This document shows positions 44,675 through 55,500 of a DNA stretch of 64,000 nt, piece after piece. The stretch is from assembly GCF_025351295.1 (NCBI RefSeq), contig NZ_JANXWD010000048.1, positions 1 through 64,000 of the forward strand. Direction: 5' to 3'. A program made the position numbers and the translations under genes. How positions within the stretch are numbered: position 1 is the stretch's first letter; each line of letters begins with the position of its first letter. The DNA is from Phenylobacterium sp. (GTDB lineage: Bacteria; Pseudomonadota; Alphaproteobacteria; Caulobacterales; Caulobacteraceae). The notes under the pieces are model-generated. The model had not been told where the DNA came from and did no database searches. It saw only the letters and a list, made by a program, of their open reading frames with translations.

Positions 44675-44872
44675 GGGGAAACCTTATCGGCCAGCGACGG
44701 CGGCTTTGCACGGCTCGCGACCGGTGCCGGGTAAAATCGGCCCGCCAAACACCTGTTGGCCGCTCAAAATATTACACACTCTCCCCTGAGGCGAGTACGC
44801 TTGCCGCCACGCGGGAAAATGTTAACGATATGTTATGGGGCCGTTGCGGCGGCATGTGGTGGGGATTGCGTT

Positions 44873-46537
44873 ATGAAAATGTCCGGCGCGCTGGGTGCTG
44901 CGCTTCTACTTTCTTCGTTGATGGGGTCCACCGCGCTCGCGCAGACCAGCGCGAATGTGAAGGACGAGTACCAAGACTTCGAGCAGATGGAGCACGTGCC
45001 CTTCGCCGCCGGTGATGCCGGCGGGGCGGCGCGCGAGGCCACGGTGTTCGGCGGCTCCACGATGGTAGTCAAAGGCTTCCAGGGCGTCAGCCAGTACGAC
45101 GTCGCCTCCTATGCGCGGAACTTCATCCCGCCGGACACCATGGGCGCCGTGGGCAAGACCCAGTTCACCGAGTTCGTGAACGGCGGCTTCGCGGTCTTCG
45201 ACAAGGCCACCGGCAACACCACCAAGGCCACGTCCGACCTGGCCTTCTGGGCCGCCGCCGGCCAGACCGGCGCCAACGGCGACTCCCGCGTGATGTACAA
45301 CAAGGCCGCGGACCGCTGGATCGCGCTGTCGTTCGGCGACAGCGTCTCCGACATCCAGATCGCGGTGTCCAACACCTCGGATGCAACCGGGATCTGGCAG
45401 TCGACCAAGTTCACCGGCTTCGCCGGCGGCACGGCGGACTATCCGACCCTCGCGCTGGACAACAACGCCGTCTACATCGGCACCAACAACTTCAATGCTG
45501 CGGGTAATTTCCGCGGCACAACGCTCAACGTCATTCCGCTGGCGAGCCTGATCGGCCCGGCCGCGCCGAGCGTGGCGGGCCTCCAGCAGCTGGTGGCGCC
45601 CTGCAACCCGGCCACCTGCACGGACGCGGGCTTCGCGATCCAGGGGGTCAATAGCACGGGGCCGGGCTCGACCGGCCACATCGTCGCCGCCTCCCTGTTG
45701 TTTGACGATGTGCTCCGCTACGACCTCGCCAACGCCGGCAGCGGCGCGGCCACCTACCAGAACGCCGCCTACGTCGGCATCCAGGACTACGGCTCCAACA
45801 ACGCCGCCCGTCAGCCCAACCAGGTCCCGGACATCTTCACGAACGGCGACTTCCCGAGCAACGACCGGGTGGTTGACACCCTGGACCAGCGGATCGGGTC
45901 GTCCAGCTACGAGGTCAACGGCCGCATCTATTCGGTCTACACGGTCACCCCGCTGAACGGCGACCACACCTATGTGCGCTACGACGTGATCGACGCGGCG
46001 ACCAACGCGCTGCTGGACGAAGGCGCGATCGGCGACGGCCTCCACGACTACTGGGAAGGTTCGCTGGCCGTGAACAAGTACGGCCAGGTGGTGATCGGCT
46101 ATAACCGGTCCGGCTCCGATCCGTCGGACGGCAACATCAGCTTCCTCGCCCAGGCCTTCAGCACCGGCATCGGCGGCAAGCTGGCGAAGCGCGGCGACGA
46201 GCAACTGCTCAAGGTCAGCCTCGTGGACGATTACCACAACGGCAGCACCTTCGGTAAGATCGCCGCCGGCCGCCAGCGGTGGGGCGACTACAGCGCGGTA
46301 TCGCTCGACCCCACCAACGACCGTGAGTTCTGGGTGATCGGCGAGTACGCCCGCGAATACAACAACGAAGCCAGCGGGCACCCGGGCGGCAGCGGCGGAT
46401 CGCGCTGGAGCACCTGGATCTCGGAACTGAACGTCGGCACGGCGGTGCCCGAACCGGCGACCTGGACGCTGATGCTGGCCGGCTTCGGCCTGCTCGGCTC
46501 GGCGCTTCGTCGCCGCCGGGGCGCGCTGTCGGTCTGA
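44873..46537 (+). CDS. PEP-CTERM exported protein
   Basis: A 554-residue secreted protein. Signal peptide GALGAALLLSSLMGSTALAQT. A long Asn/Gly-rich body has DTMGAVGKTQFTEFVNGGFAVFDK, DSRVMYNKAADRWIALSFGD, AVSNTSDATGIWQSTKFTG and DYPTLALDNNAVYIGTNNF, which look like repeated blades. The C-terminus is the sorting signal VPEPATWTLMLAGFGLLGSALRRRR, a PEPxxW variant of PEP-CTERM: motif, hydrophobic helix, basic tail. An exosortase elsewhere would process it for the cell surface. ATG 44873 has GGGGA at a usable distance. The body function is unknown. Confidence 0.88.
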   Translation: MKMSGALGAALLLSSLMGSTALAQTSANVKDEYQDFEQMEHVPFAAGDAGGAAREATVFGGSTMVVKGFQGVSQYDVASYARNFIPPDTMGAVGKTQFTEFVNGGFAVFDKATGNTTKATSDLAFWAAAGQTGANGDSRVMYNKAADRWIALSFGDSVSDIQIAVSNTSDATGIWQSTKFTGFAGGTADYPTLALDNNAVYIGTNNFNAAGNFRGTTLNVIPLASLIGPAAPSVAGLQQLVAPCNPATCTDAGFAIQGVNSTGPGSTGHIVAASLLFDDVLRYDLANAGSGAATYQNAAYVGIQDYGSNNAARQPNQVPDIFTNGDFPSNDRVVDTLDQRIGSSSYEVNGRIYSVYTVTPLNGDHTYVRYDVIDAATNALLDEGAIGDGLHDYWEGSLAVNKYGQVVIGYNRSGSDPSDGNISFLAQAFSTGIGGKLAKRGDEQLLKVSLVDDYHNGSTFGKIAAGRQRWGDYSAVSLDPTNDREFWVIGEYAREYNNEASGHPGGSGGSRWSTWISELNVGTAVPEPATWTLMLAGFGLLGSALRRRRGALSV

Positions 46538-46559
46538 CGTCTTCTGGGGGGGACGTCTG

Positions 46560-46591
46560 CAACGCCGCCGGTCTCGCGATCGGCGGCGTTG
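46560..46591 (+). terminator. Hairpin after the PEP-CTERM gene
   Basis: CAACGCCGCCG, ten-base loop GTCTCGCGAT, CGGCGGCGTTG. An eleven-pair stem 23 bases after the stop, with no strong T-run, so efficiency is uncertain. Confidence 0.6.
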
Positions 46592-46723
46592 TCGTGTCAG
46601 GTCCGGGCGACGGGCTTTGACCCAAGCGAACGCCCCCTGTTCGATCGAACGATCAGCTTCCCTCGCCTTGCCTTGGCGGAGCCGGGGGCGTAACGGGACG
46701 CTCCCTCATTCTAGGAGACGCCA

Positions 46724-47755
46724 ATGGGTTACCGGGTCGCCGTCGTCGGCGCCACGGGCAACGTGGGCCGCGAGATGCTGAACATCCTCGAGGAAGTGAA
46801 ATTCCCCGTGGACAAGATTCACGCGATCGCATCGCGGAACTCCATCGGCGTGGAAGTGGAGTTCGGTGACCGGATCCTGAAGTGCCAGGACATCGCCCAG
46901 TTCGACTTCTCCACCGTCGATGTGGTGCTGATGAGCGTGTCCGGCGCCTTCGCCAAGGAATGGGCGCCCAGGATCGGCGCCGCCGGCCCGATCGTGATCG
47001 ACAACTCCTCGGCCTTCCGGATGGACCCGGACGTGCCGCTGATCGTGCCGGAGGTGAACCCGGACGACTGCGAGTGGGCCGACCGCAAGAACATCATCGC
47101 CAACCCCAACTGCTCGACCATCCAGCTGGTGGTGGCGCTGAAACCGCTGCACGACGCCGCGCGGATCAAGCGGGTGGTGGTCTCGACCTATCAGTCGGTC
47201 TCCGGGGCCGGCAAGGAAGGCATGGACGAGCTTTTCGACCAGACCAAGAACGTCTTCGTCCTGGGCGCCACCCCGCCGAAGAAGTTCCCCAAGCAGATCG
47301 CCTTCAACGTCATCCCGTTCATCGGCGAGTTCCAGGACGACGGCTACACCGACGAAGAGCACAAGATGTGGAACGAGACCCACAAGATGCTCGATCCGGA
47401 CATCGCGCTCACCGTGACCTGCGTCCGCGTGCCGGTGATGGTGGGCCATTCGGAGGCGGTCAACATCGAGTTCCACGAACACCTGGACGAGGACGAGGCG
47501 CGCGACATCCTGCGCGAGGCCCCCGGCGTCATCGTGATCGATAAGCGCGACCCCACCGGCTACATGACCCCCAAGGAGGCCCAGGGCGACTTCTCGGTGT
47601 TCGTCTCGCGGATCCGCAACGACCCGACCCTGGAGCACGGCCTGAACATCTGGGTGGTCTCTGACAACCTGCGCAAGGGCGCGGCGCTGAACGCGGTGCA
47701 GATCGCCGAGCTGCTCCACCAGCGCGGCCTGATCCGCCAGAAAGCCCTGGCCTAG
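46724..47755 (+). CDS. asd: Aspartate-semialdehyde dehydrogenase
   Basis: A 343-residue NADPH enzyme producing aspartate semialdehyde for lysine, threonine and methionine. VAVVGATGNVGREMLNILEEVKFP (Rossmann), SRNSIGVEVEFGDR, VIDNSSAFRMDPDVPLIVPEVNPDD, IIANPNCSTIQLVVALKPL with the catalytic Cys, and SGAGKEGMDELF are diagnostic. Substrate-binding VTCVRVPVMVGHSEAVNIEF follows. It has GGAG eight bases ahead of ATG and is preceded by a T-poor space of about 130 bases. rarD is five bases downstream. Confidence 0.96.
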   Translation: MGYRVAVVGATGNVGREMLNILEEVKFPVDKIHAIASRNSIGVEVEFGDRILKCQDIAQFDFSTVDVVLMSVSGAFAKEWAPRIGAAGPIVIDNSSAFRMDPDVPLIVPEVNPDDCEWADRKNIIANPNCSTIQLVVALKPLHDAARIKRVVVSTYQSVSGAGKEGMDELFDQTKNVFVLGATPPKKFPKQIAFNVIPFIGEFQDDGYTDEEHKMWNETHKMLDPDIALTVTCVRVPVMVGHSEAVNIEFHEHLDEDEARDILREAPGVIVIDKRDPTGYMTPKEAQGDFSVFVSRIRNDPTLEHGLNIWVVSDNLRKGAALNAVQIAELLHQRGLIRQKALA

Positions 47756-47759
47756 GCCC

Positions 47760-48698
47760 ATGTCCTCGCCAACGGCGCCTGGGGCCGAGGCCCGCGTGGC
47801 GCTGATCGCCGGGATCGGCTGCTATCTGATCTGGGGTTTCGTGCCGCTGGTCTTCCAGGCCATCGGCCGCCAGGGCGTGAGCCCTTGGGAGATTCTCGCC
47901 CATCGCACCGTGTGGGGTACGCCGACGGCGCTGATCTTCGTCCTGCTGGCCGGCCAGTGGCGGCAGGTCCTGGCCGTCTTCCGCACACCCCGCACCCTGG
48001 CCTGGCTGATGCTCTCGGCAACGCTGATCGCATCGAACTGGAGCGTGTTCATCTGGGCCGTCACCACTGGCCGCGTGCTGGATTCCAGCCTCGGCTACTA
48101 TATCACCCCGCTGCTCAACATGGCGGCCGGCGCCTTCCTGTTCCACGAGCGCATCGACCGCATCGGCGGCGTCGCCATCGGCCTGGCGGCGATTGGGGTG
48201 GCGGTGCAGACCGCCGCCATCGGCCATCTGCCGCTGATCTCCCTGGCGCTGGGGGTCTCCTTCGGGGCCTACGGCGTGGTGCGTAAACAGGTCAGGGCCG
48301 ACGCCCAGACCGGCCTTTTCATCGAGTGCCTCCTGCTGGCGACCCCGGGCCTCGCCTTCGTGGCCTGGCTGGCGAGCCGCGGCCAGGGTCACTTCGGCGT
48401 CTCGGTCGCGACTACGGCGTGGCTGCTGGCGTCCGGACCGATCACGGCGGTGCCGCTGGTGCTGTTCTCCTGGTGCGCGCGCCGCCTGCCGCTCTCTGTG
48501 ATGGGCTTCCTTCAGTTCATCGGCCCGACCATCGGCATCGTGATCGGCGTGACCGAGGGCGAGGCCTTCGGTCCTCTGCGGGCGCTGTCGTTCGTGTTCA
48601 TCTGGGGCGGTGCGGCGGTGTTCGCATGGGGGGCGTGGCGCAGATCGCGGACGATCCTGCGGGCAGCGCGAGATACCGTGGAGGCGGCGGCAGAATAG
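47760..48698 (+). CDS. rarD: EamA-family transporter RarD
   Basis: A 312-residue drug/metabolite transporter superfamily protein with ten membrane helices. IAGIGCYLIWGFVPLVFQAIGRQGVSPWEILAHRTVWGTPTALIFVLLAGQWRQV, then LGYYITPLLNMAAGAFLFHERIDRIGGVAIGLAAIGVAVQT, and a second half with LLASGPITAVPLVLFSWCARRLPLSVMGFLQFIGPTIGIVIGV are the RarD pattern. The substrate is unknown (chloramphenicol sensitivity is the historic link). It is four bases downstream of asd. Confidence 0.92.
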   Translation: MSSPTAPGAEARVALIAGIGCYLIWGFVPLVFQAIGRQGVSPWEILAHRTVWGTPTALIFVLLAGQWRQVLAVFRTPRTLAWLMLSATLIASNWSVFIWAVTTGRVLDSSLGYYITPLLNMAAGAFLFHERIDRIGGVAIGLAAIGVAVQTAAIGHLPLISLALGVSFGAYGVVRKQVRADAQTGLFIECLLLATPGLAFVAWLASRGQGHFGVSVATTAWLLASGPITAVPLVLFSWCARRLPLSVMGFLQFIGPTIGIVIGVTEGEAFGPLRALSFVFIWGGAAVFAWGAWRRSRTILRAARDTVEAAAE

Positions 48699-48870
48699 CT
48701 CCTCTCCGGCGGCGAGGCCGAGGGGTAAAGGAGTCGCTCATGCACAAACGCATAGCGGGTCTGTGAAATTGCTGATCTGTGCAGTGTTCAGATGGTGCTA
48801 TCTAAACGGTGTCCAGACGGACAGCCCCGCTCCCCCGGGGTTCCCTCACAAAGATCTCAAGGTGTGTGTC

Positions 48871-48975
48871 ATGACCTTCGCCTCATTCGAACGCCAAGCC
48901 GACCGTTTCGCCCCCCTGGCCCTCCTGGTCATCGGCATGCTGACCGCCTTCGCCACCGCCGGCCTCGGCGTCTAA
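48871..48975 (+). CDS. 34-residue single-helix membrane protein
   Basis: MTFASFERQADRFAPLALLV continues IGMLTAFATAGLGV. A short cytosolic start with basic and acidic residues leads to one hydrophobic helix to the end. It has its own terminator 30 bases downstream (49005-49026), and a leader of about 90 bases upstream with AT-rich GCTATCTAAAC. That makes a free-standing transcript likely. AAGGTGTGTGTC before ATG is a weak ribosome site. I recognise no family. Confidence 0.6.
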   Translation: MTFASFERQADRFAPLALLVIGMLTAFATAGLGV

Positions 48976-49004
48976 GCCCACGCCCAAGACCCAGCTTCTG
49001 ATGA

Positions 49005-49026
49005 GGGCCCCTCGCGGGCCCTTTTT
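49005..49026 (+). terminator. Rho-independent terminator after the 34-residue gene
   Basis: GGGCCC, loop CTCGC, GGGCCC, TTTTT. Six GC pairs and T-run. Confidence 0.88.
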
Positions 49027-49056
49027 CGTTTGCGCACCTTCCCAAGAGGCGACCCC

Positions 49057-50190
49057 CTAGACGTACGACGCCGCGATCAGCCGCTTTGGCCGCGCGTCGC
49101 CCATCAGGGCCACGCCCTGCTTGTTCATCACGTAGGCGCCGCCCAGCTTGCGCTGCGGGTCGGCGAAGGCGCAGGAGCCGCCCCAGCCGGAGTGGCCGAA
49201 GGTCTGCGCGCCCGGCCCCCAGGGAAAGTTCGGCTCGTTGCGCATGAAGCCCGCCGCCCAGCTCATCACGAACGGCAGCACCAGGTCCTGGCCGCGGATG
49301 CGTTCGCGGGCCGCCTCGGCGATCAGCGCGGGCGCGAGGATCTCGCCGCCGTCCAGCCAGCCGTCGTTGGCGAGCGCGCCCATCACCTTGGCCAGGCCTT
49401 CGGCGGTGGCGTAGCCGTTGGTGGAGGGCACCTCCATCCGGCGGTAGTCGGTCCCCGCTTTGCCGGCGGCCGACGACCACGGGGCGAGGAAGGCGGCGCG
49501 GGTGGCGGCGTTGATCTCGCCGAACTCCGGCAGCGCGCTGGGACGCTGCAGTTCGGCCAGCCGGCCTTCGACGTCGGCCGGCAGGCCGACCCACACATCC
49601 AGGCCGAACGGCGCGGCGATATCCTCGCGAAACGCGGCGCCGATGGTTCGCCCGTCGACCCGGCGGAAGATCTCGCCGGCGATATAGCCCACGGTCACGG
49701 GATGGTAGCCACTGGCCGAGCCCGGCGGCCACATCGGGGCCATGGCCGCGAGCTTCGCGCAGATCGCGTCCCAGTCGACCCAGAGCCCGGGGTCCATCGG
49801 CTCGGGAAACCCAGGCAGCCCCGCCTGGTGCGAGATCGCCTGCTCGACGGTCACGGCGGCCTTGCCGGCCTGGGCGAACGCGGGCCAGACGCTGGCGACG
49901 GTCTGCCCGTAGTCCAGCTTCGCCTGGTCAACCAGGCGGGCGATCATCAGGGCCGCGACCGCCTTGGTGCTGGAGAACACCGGGGCCAGCGTCGTCTCGC
50001 CGAACGGGACGGTGCGCCTGCGGTCGGCCCAGCCGGCCATCAGGTCCAGCACCACCTCGCCGGCCTCGACCAGGGTGAAGCGCGCGCCCAGCTCCTCGCC
50101 GGCGGCGAAATTGGCGGCGAAGGCGTCCTTCACCGCGGCGAACCGGTTCGGCGCGAAGCCTGCGATCTCGACAGAAGTCCCGACGCTCAT
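49057..50190 (-). CDS. Serine hydrolase, class C beta-lactamase-like esterase
   Basis: A 377-residue cytosolic EstB-like esterase/beta-lactamase-fold enzyme. The SxxK motif is SSTK in APVFSSTKAVAALMIARLV (about residues 74-77). TVEQAISHQAGLPGFPEPMDP is the following loop. SGYHPVTVGYIAGEIFRRVDGRTIG provides the YxxV-type Tyr motif. The C-terminal block GHSGWGGSCAFADPQRKLGGAYVMNK (GHSG/WGG) is family-typical. No signal peptide. Its ATG is overlapped by the pyridoxal-kinase-like gene stop (four bases), so the two are co-expressed. Substrate unknown. Confidence 0.9.
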   Translation of the reverse strand: MSVGTSVEIAGFAPNRFAAVKDAFAANFAAGEELGARFTLVEAGEVVLDLMAGWADRRRTVPFGETTLAPVFSSTKAVAALMIARLVDQAKLDYGQTVASVWPAFAQAGKAAVTVEQAISHQAGLPGFPEPMDPGLWVDWDAICAKLAAMAPMWPPGSASGYHPVTVGYIAGEIFRRVDGRTIGAAFREDIAAPFGLDVWVGLPADVEGRLAELQRPSALPEFGEINAATRAAFLAPWSSAAGKAGTDYRRMEVPSTNGYATAEGLAKVMGALANDGWLDGGEILAPALIAEAARERIRGQDLVLPFVMSWAAGFMRNEPNFPWGPGAQTFGHSGWGGSCAFADPQRKLGGAYVMNKQGVALMGDARPKRLIAASYV

Positions 50191-51032
50191 AGCGCCTCTA
50201 TACGCACCTGAGCCGTGGGATTCACGATCCGATCGGCCAGCGCCACGATCGGCAGGTCGAGCGACTTCCAGGCCTGCGCCACCAGCAGGGTCTCGGCCAC
50301 GGCGCGGGCCGTCCGCTCGGCCGCGTCGCGCGGGTCGCGACCTTCCACGAGGCCGGCGCCGAAGCTGGCGGTGACCAGGTCGCCGGTGCCGTTGGGCGCC
50401 CGCTCGCGGCGCGGATGGGCGAACAGCACCGCCTCCTCCTTGTCCACGTAGAGCAGGCCGATCTCGTCCTCCCTCGCCGGCACCGAGGTCACCAGGGCGG
50501 GCCGGCCCAGCGACCGCGCCGCGTCGCGGGCGTCGGCGGCCGAATTGATCTGGCGGTCGGCGAGGAACGCCAGTTCCCAGAGGTTGGGGGTGATCCAGTC
50601 GGCCAGGGGCACCAGCCGGCTCTCGACCGCGGCGGCCACCTCATAGGACACGTAGAGACCCTTGGGAGAGTCGCCCAGCACTGGGTCGACCAGCACCAGC
50701 GGCCGCGCGCCCCAGGCGTCGCTGCGCTCGGTGGTGCGTACCCGCTCGATCACCCCGGCGGCGATCTCCACCTGCTCGGGATCGGAGAAGTGGCCGGTGA
50801 TGATCAGATCGACCATGCCGAACAGGGCGTCGGCCTCGATGTCGACCAGCATGCGCCGGAAGACTTCGGGCGAGGTGACTTCGCCGCGACCCCCGCGGGC
50901 CGGCGTGCGGCCGAACATCACCGTCGGCGCCAGCACCGGGTCGATCTTGTGCGCCGCCAGCACATATTGCTGCGCGGCCCCGCCGATGCGGCTCGCGGCA
51001 ACGAATGAGGAGAGGATCAGGGCTAGCGGCAC
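50187..51032 (-). CDS. PfkB-type kinase, pyridoxal kinase-like
   Basis: A 281-residue ribokinase-superfamily protein. ILSSFVAASRIGGAAQQYVLAAHKIDPVLAPTVMFGRTPARGG corresponds to the pyridoxal kinase N-terminus, but the usual GHVGN is replaced by SRIGG. Central strands ARPLVLVDPVLGDSPKGLYVSYE and WITPNLWELAFL are normal. The anion-hole/catalytic Asp motif is present as APNGTGDLVTASFGAGLVEG. It may phosphorylate pyridoxal or a related vitamin B6 form. The altered N-terminal loop leaves the substrate open. Confidence 0.85.
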   Translation of the reverse strand: MPLALILSSFVAASRIGGAAQQYVLAAHKIDPVLAPTVMFGRTPARGGRGEVTSPEVFRRMLVDIEADALFGMVDLIITGHFSDPEQVEIAAGVIERVRTTERSDAWGARPLVLVDPVLGDSPKGLYVSYEVAAAVESRLVPLADWITPNLWELAFLADRQINSAADARDAARSLGRPALVTSVPAREDEIGLLYVDKEEAVLFAHPRRERAPNGTGDLVTASFGAGLVEGRDPRDAAERTARAVAETLLVAQAWKSLDLPIVALADRIVNPTAQVRIEAL

Positions 51033-51147
51033 CGTTCGGCCCTAGCCCAGATACTTTCAAGTAACCAGCGTTTTTCTACTAGAAATAGCGTGGCGGCCGA
51101 ATTTAACCATCTCTGGTAGTATTCGGCTAACCTTGACGCGCACCGCA

Positions 51148-51195
51148 GGCGGCGCTTGCCGAGGCAGCGCCGCCGCGGCGGGGGGCCGGACCCCC
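51148..51195. other. Two adjacent hairpins between ahcY and the pyridoxal-kinase-like gene
   Basis: GGCGGCGCT / AGCGCCGCC (51148-51174, nine-pair stem with nine-base loop) and GGGGG / CCCCC (51181-51195). Both lie just downstream of the ahcY stop on its transcript, so they probably end ahcY transcription. No T-run. The rest of the 185-base gap (51033-51147) is AT-richer and probably holds the kinase promoter. Confidence 0.5.
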
Positions 51196-51217
51196 AAAGG
51201 GTTAACGGCGGGCCGCC

Positions 51218-52609
<1,392 letters not shown>

Positions 52610-52677
52610 GGTCGTCCCTGAGGCGGAATTTCGGCGTTGATCGCCCCTATAGCGGGACCGCCGCCGGGTATCAACAA

Positions 52678-52699
52678 GCATATAAGGAAATCTTTATGC
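52678..52699. promoter_or_regulatory. Candidate operator upstream of ahcY (GCATA...TATGC type)
   Basis: An AT-rich imperfect 22-base palindrome: left arm GCATATAAGG, centre AA, right arm ATCTTTATGC. It lies 69 bases ahead of the ahcY start, next to the family D repeat. Similar TATAAAGA-like palindromes are bound by ArsR-type SahR regulators of methionine genes in proteobacteria. I recall that motif only loosely, so the assignment is tentative. Confidence 0.45.
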
Positions 52700-52702
52700 G
52701 AC

Positions 52703-52842
52703 CTTTCCCTCCCTGAATGGGGAGGGACAGACCGCGCAGCGGTCAGGGTGGGGGAGTCGGGATCACCCACGCCCCGTCCGGCCCATACTTCCCCACACTG
52801 CCTGCTTCGCAGGCTGTCCCTCCCCATTAAGGGAGGGAAGTC
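52703..52842. repeat. Inverted repeat CCCTCCCTGAATGGGGAGGG... (family D)
   Basis: TTCCCTCCCTGAATGGGGAGGGACAGACCGC-GCAGCGGTCAGGGTGGGG faces CCCCACACTGCCTGC-TTCGCAGGCTGTCCCTCCCCATTAAGGGAGGGAA. It matches the copy at 35349-35485 in its CCCTCC/GGAGGGACAG words. Confidence 0.78.
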
Positions 52843-52896
52843 TGCCTAGCTCAGCCGCGCCCTGCGCCCTATGTGGGGACGGCTGAAGGAGCGCTC

Positions 52897-53816
<920 letters not shown>

Positions 53817-53820
<4 letters not shown>

Positions 53821-54578
53821 ACATCCACGCGGTGAGAGCGATCTATTTTTTCGAAATGCACAGATGGGTGCGGACCATCGTGCAGAGCGTGGCCGCCCCG
53901 GTGATCACCACCTCGCTCTATTTCATCGTGTTCGGCGCGGCGATCGGCAGCCGCATGCCCAGCGTCGGCGGGGTCAGCTACGGCGCCTTCATCGTGCCCG
54001 GCCTGCTGATGCTGTCGATCCTGACCGAGAGCATCTCCAACGGCTCGTTCGGCATCTACATGCCGAAGTTCGCCGGCACGATCTACGAGGTGCTGTCGGC
54101 CCCGGTCTCCGCCGCCGAGGTGGTGGTGGGCTATGTCGGCGCGGCGGCCAGCAAGTCGGTGGTCCTGGGCCTGGTGATCCTGGCGACGGCGCGGATCTTC
54201 GTGCCCTACGAGATCATCCACCCCGTCTGGGTGGCCGCTTTCCTGGTGCTGACCTCGGTGACCTTCAGCCTGTTCGGCTTCCTGACCGGCATCTGGGCTG
54301 ACGGCTGGGAGAAGCTGTCGATCATCCCGACCCTGGTGATCACGCCGCTGACGTTCCTGGGCGGCAGCTTCTACTCGATCGACATGCTGCCCGGCGTCTG
54401 GAAGACGATCGCCCTGTTCAACCCGGTGGTCTATCTGGTCAGCGGCTTCCGCTGGAGCTTCTACGGGGTCTCCGACGTCGGCGTCGGCGTGAGCCTGGTG
54501 GCGACGCTGGGGTTCCTGACGGTCTGCCTGGGGCTGGTGACCGTGATCTTCAGGACCGGGTGGAAACTGAAGACGTGA
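53817..54578 (+). CDS. ABC-2 type transporter permease
   Basis: A 253-residue inner-membrane permease with six helices. [40 protein letters not shown] is the ABC2 N-terminus. [61 protein letters not shown], then [40 protein letters not shown], matches YadH-like permeases. It is coupled to the ATPase gene, and the two form an exporter of unknown cargo (drug, lipid or polysaccharide). Confidence 0.93.
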
Positions 54579-54585
54579 TGCGCAA

Positions 54586-54758
54586 AGTTGCTCCCCCCTT
54601 GGGGGAGCTGTCGGCGAATGCCGACTCAGGGGGTCCGCTCAGAAGGTTCGACGGGGCGCCTCGGAGGCGCCGAGCGGGCCGCGGCGGCGCCAGCCGGGAG
54701 GACCCCTTCCGTCGCCTTTGGCGACACCTGCCCCAGCGGGGGAGGACCCTGCGCCTTC
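54586..54758. repeat. Long inverted repeat GCTCCCCC...GGGGGAGG (family C)
   Basis: TTGCTCCCCCCTTGGGGGAGCTG and CTCAGGGGGTCCGCTC at 54589-54643 are mirrored by GAGGACCCC...CCTGCCCC-AGCGGGGGAGGACCCT at 54699-54750. It fills the gap between the convergent permease and HPr genes. Confidence 0.7.
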
Positions 54759-54759
54759 G

Positions 54760-55035
54760 CTACTCGTCCTCTTCGAACCGCGCCGCGACCAGTTCCGCGA
54801 GCGCCGCCACCGCTTCCGTCGCCTGTTCGCCCTCGGCCTCGATGTCGATGCAGCAGCCGGGGGCGGCGGCCAGCATCATCAGGCCCATGATCGAGCGGGC
54901 GTCGACGGTCTGGCCGTCCTTGGAGACCCGGACCTCGGCGTCGAAGGAGGCCGCCAGCTTGACGAACTTCGCCGAGGCGCGGGCGTGAAGCCCCCGCTTG
55001 TTGACGATCTCGACGGTGCGGCCCGCGTCGCTCAC
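54760..55035 (-). CDS. HPr family phosphocarrier protein
   Basis: A 91-residue phosphocarrier of the nitrogen-type PTS. VEIVNKRGLHARASAKFVKLAASFDAEV holds the His active site (GLHAR). VDARSIMGLMMLAAAPGCCIDIEAEGEQATEAVAALAELV contains SIMGLM, where Ser is the target of HPr kinase. The GTG start overlaps the EIIA stop (GTGA). Its signalling partners EIIA and HprK are immediately upstream. No sugar permease is in the window. Confidence 0.93.
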   Translation of the reverse strand: MSDAGRTVEIVNKRGLHARASAKFVKLAASFDAEVRVSKDGQTVDARSIMGLMMLAAAPGCCIDIEAEGEQATEAVAALAELVAARFEEDE

Positions 55036-55436
55036 TTCTCTCCGGCCAGGACATATGAGGCGACGGAGATGTACTTGCGCCCGGCTTCCTGCGCCGCGGC
55101 GACCGCGTCTTCCAGGCTGACCCGGCCGCGCAGCGACGCCAGCTTGATCAGCATCGGCAGGTTGAGGCCGGCGATCACCTCGGCCTTGGTCTGTTCCATT
55201 ACCGAGATCGCCAGGTTCGAGGGCGTGCCGCCGAACATGTCGGTCAGCAGGATCACCCCCTGGCCCTGTTCGACCCGCCCGCAGGCGGCCAGGATGTCCT
55301 GGCGGCGGCGCTCCATGTCGTCCTCGGGGCCGATGCAGATAGCCTCGACGGCCTGCTGCGGCCCGACCACATGCTCCATGGCGTGAATGAACTCTTGCGC
55401 CAGCCCCCCGTGAGTCACGATCACGAGGCCGATCAT
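55032..55436 (-). CDS. PTS EIIA component (mannose-type fold)
   Basis: A 134-residue EIIA-Man-family domain. GLVIVTHGGLAQEFIHAME contains the phosphorylated His. EDDMERRRQDILAACGRVEQGQGVILLTDMFGGTPSNLAISVMEQTKAEVIAGLNLPMLIKLAS is the family core. There is no EIIB or EIIC nearby, so it is probably regulatory, sending PTS state to the kinase/ChvG cluster. The start at 55436 is preceded by repeat-free sequence. It is coupled to the HPr gene downstream. Confidence 0.92.
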   Translation of the reverse strand: MIGLVIVTHGGLAQEFIHAMEHVVGPQQAVEAICIGPEDDMERRRQDILAACGRVEQGQGVILLTDMFGGTPSNLAISVMEQTKAEVIAGLNLPMLIKLASLRGRVSLEDAVAAAQEAGRKYISVASYVLAGEK

Positions 55437-55500
55437 GCCTGGAAATCCAAGGGGTATCCCCACACCCGAACACGGCGCCCGAGGAGGGGCGCGAGCCGAG

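Noticed and set aside
51060..51217. A possible small RNA gene after ahcY
   Set aside because: The hairpins fit an ahcY terminator better and no promoter-terminator pair could be set.
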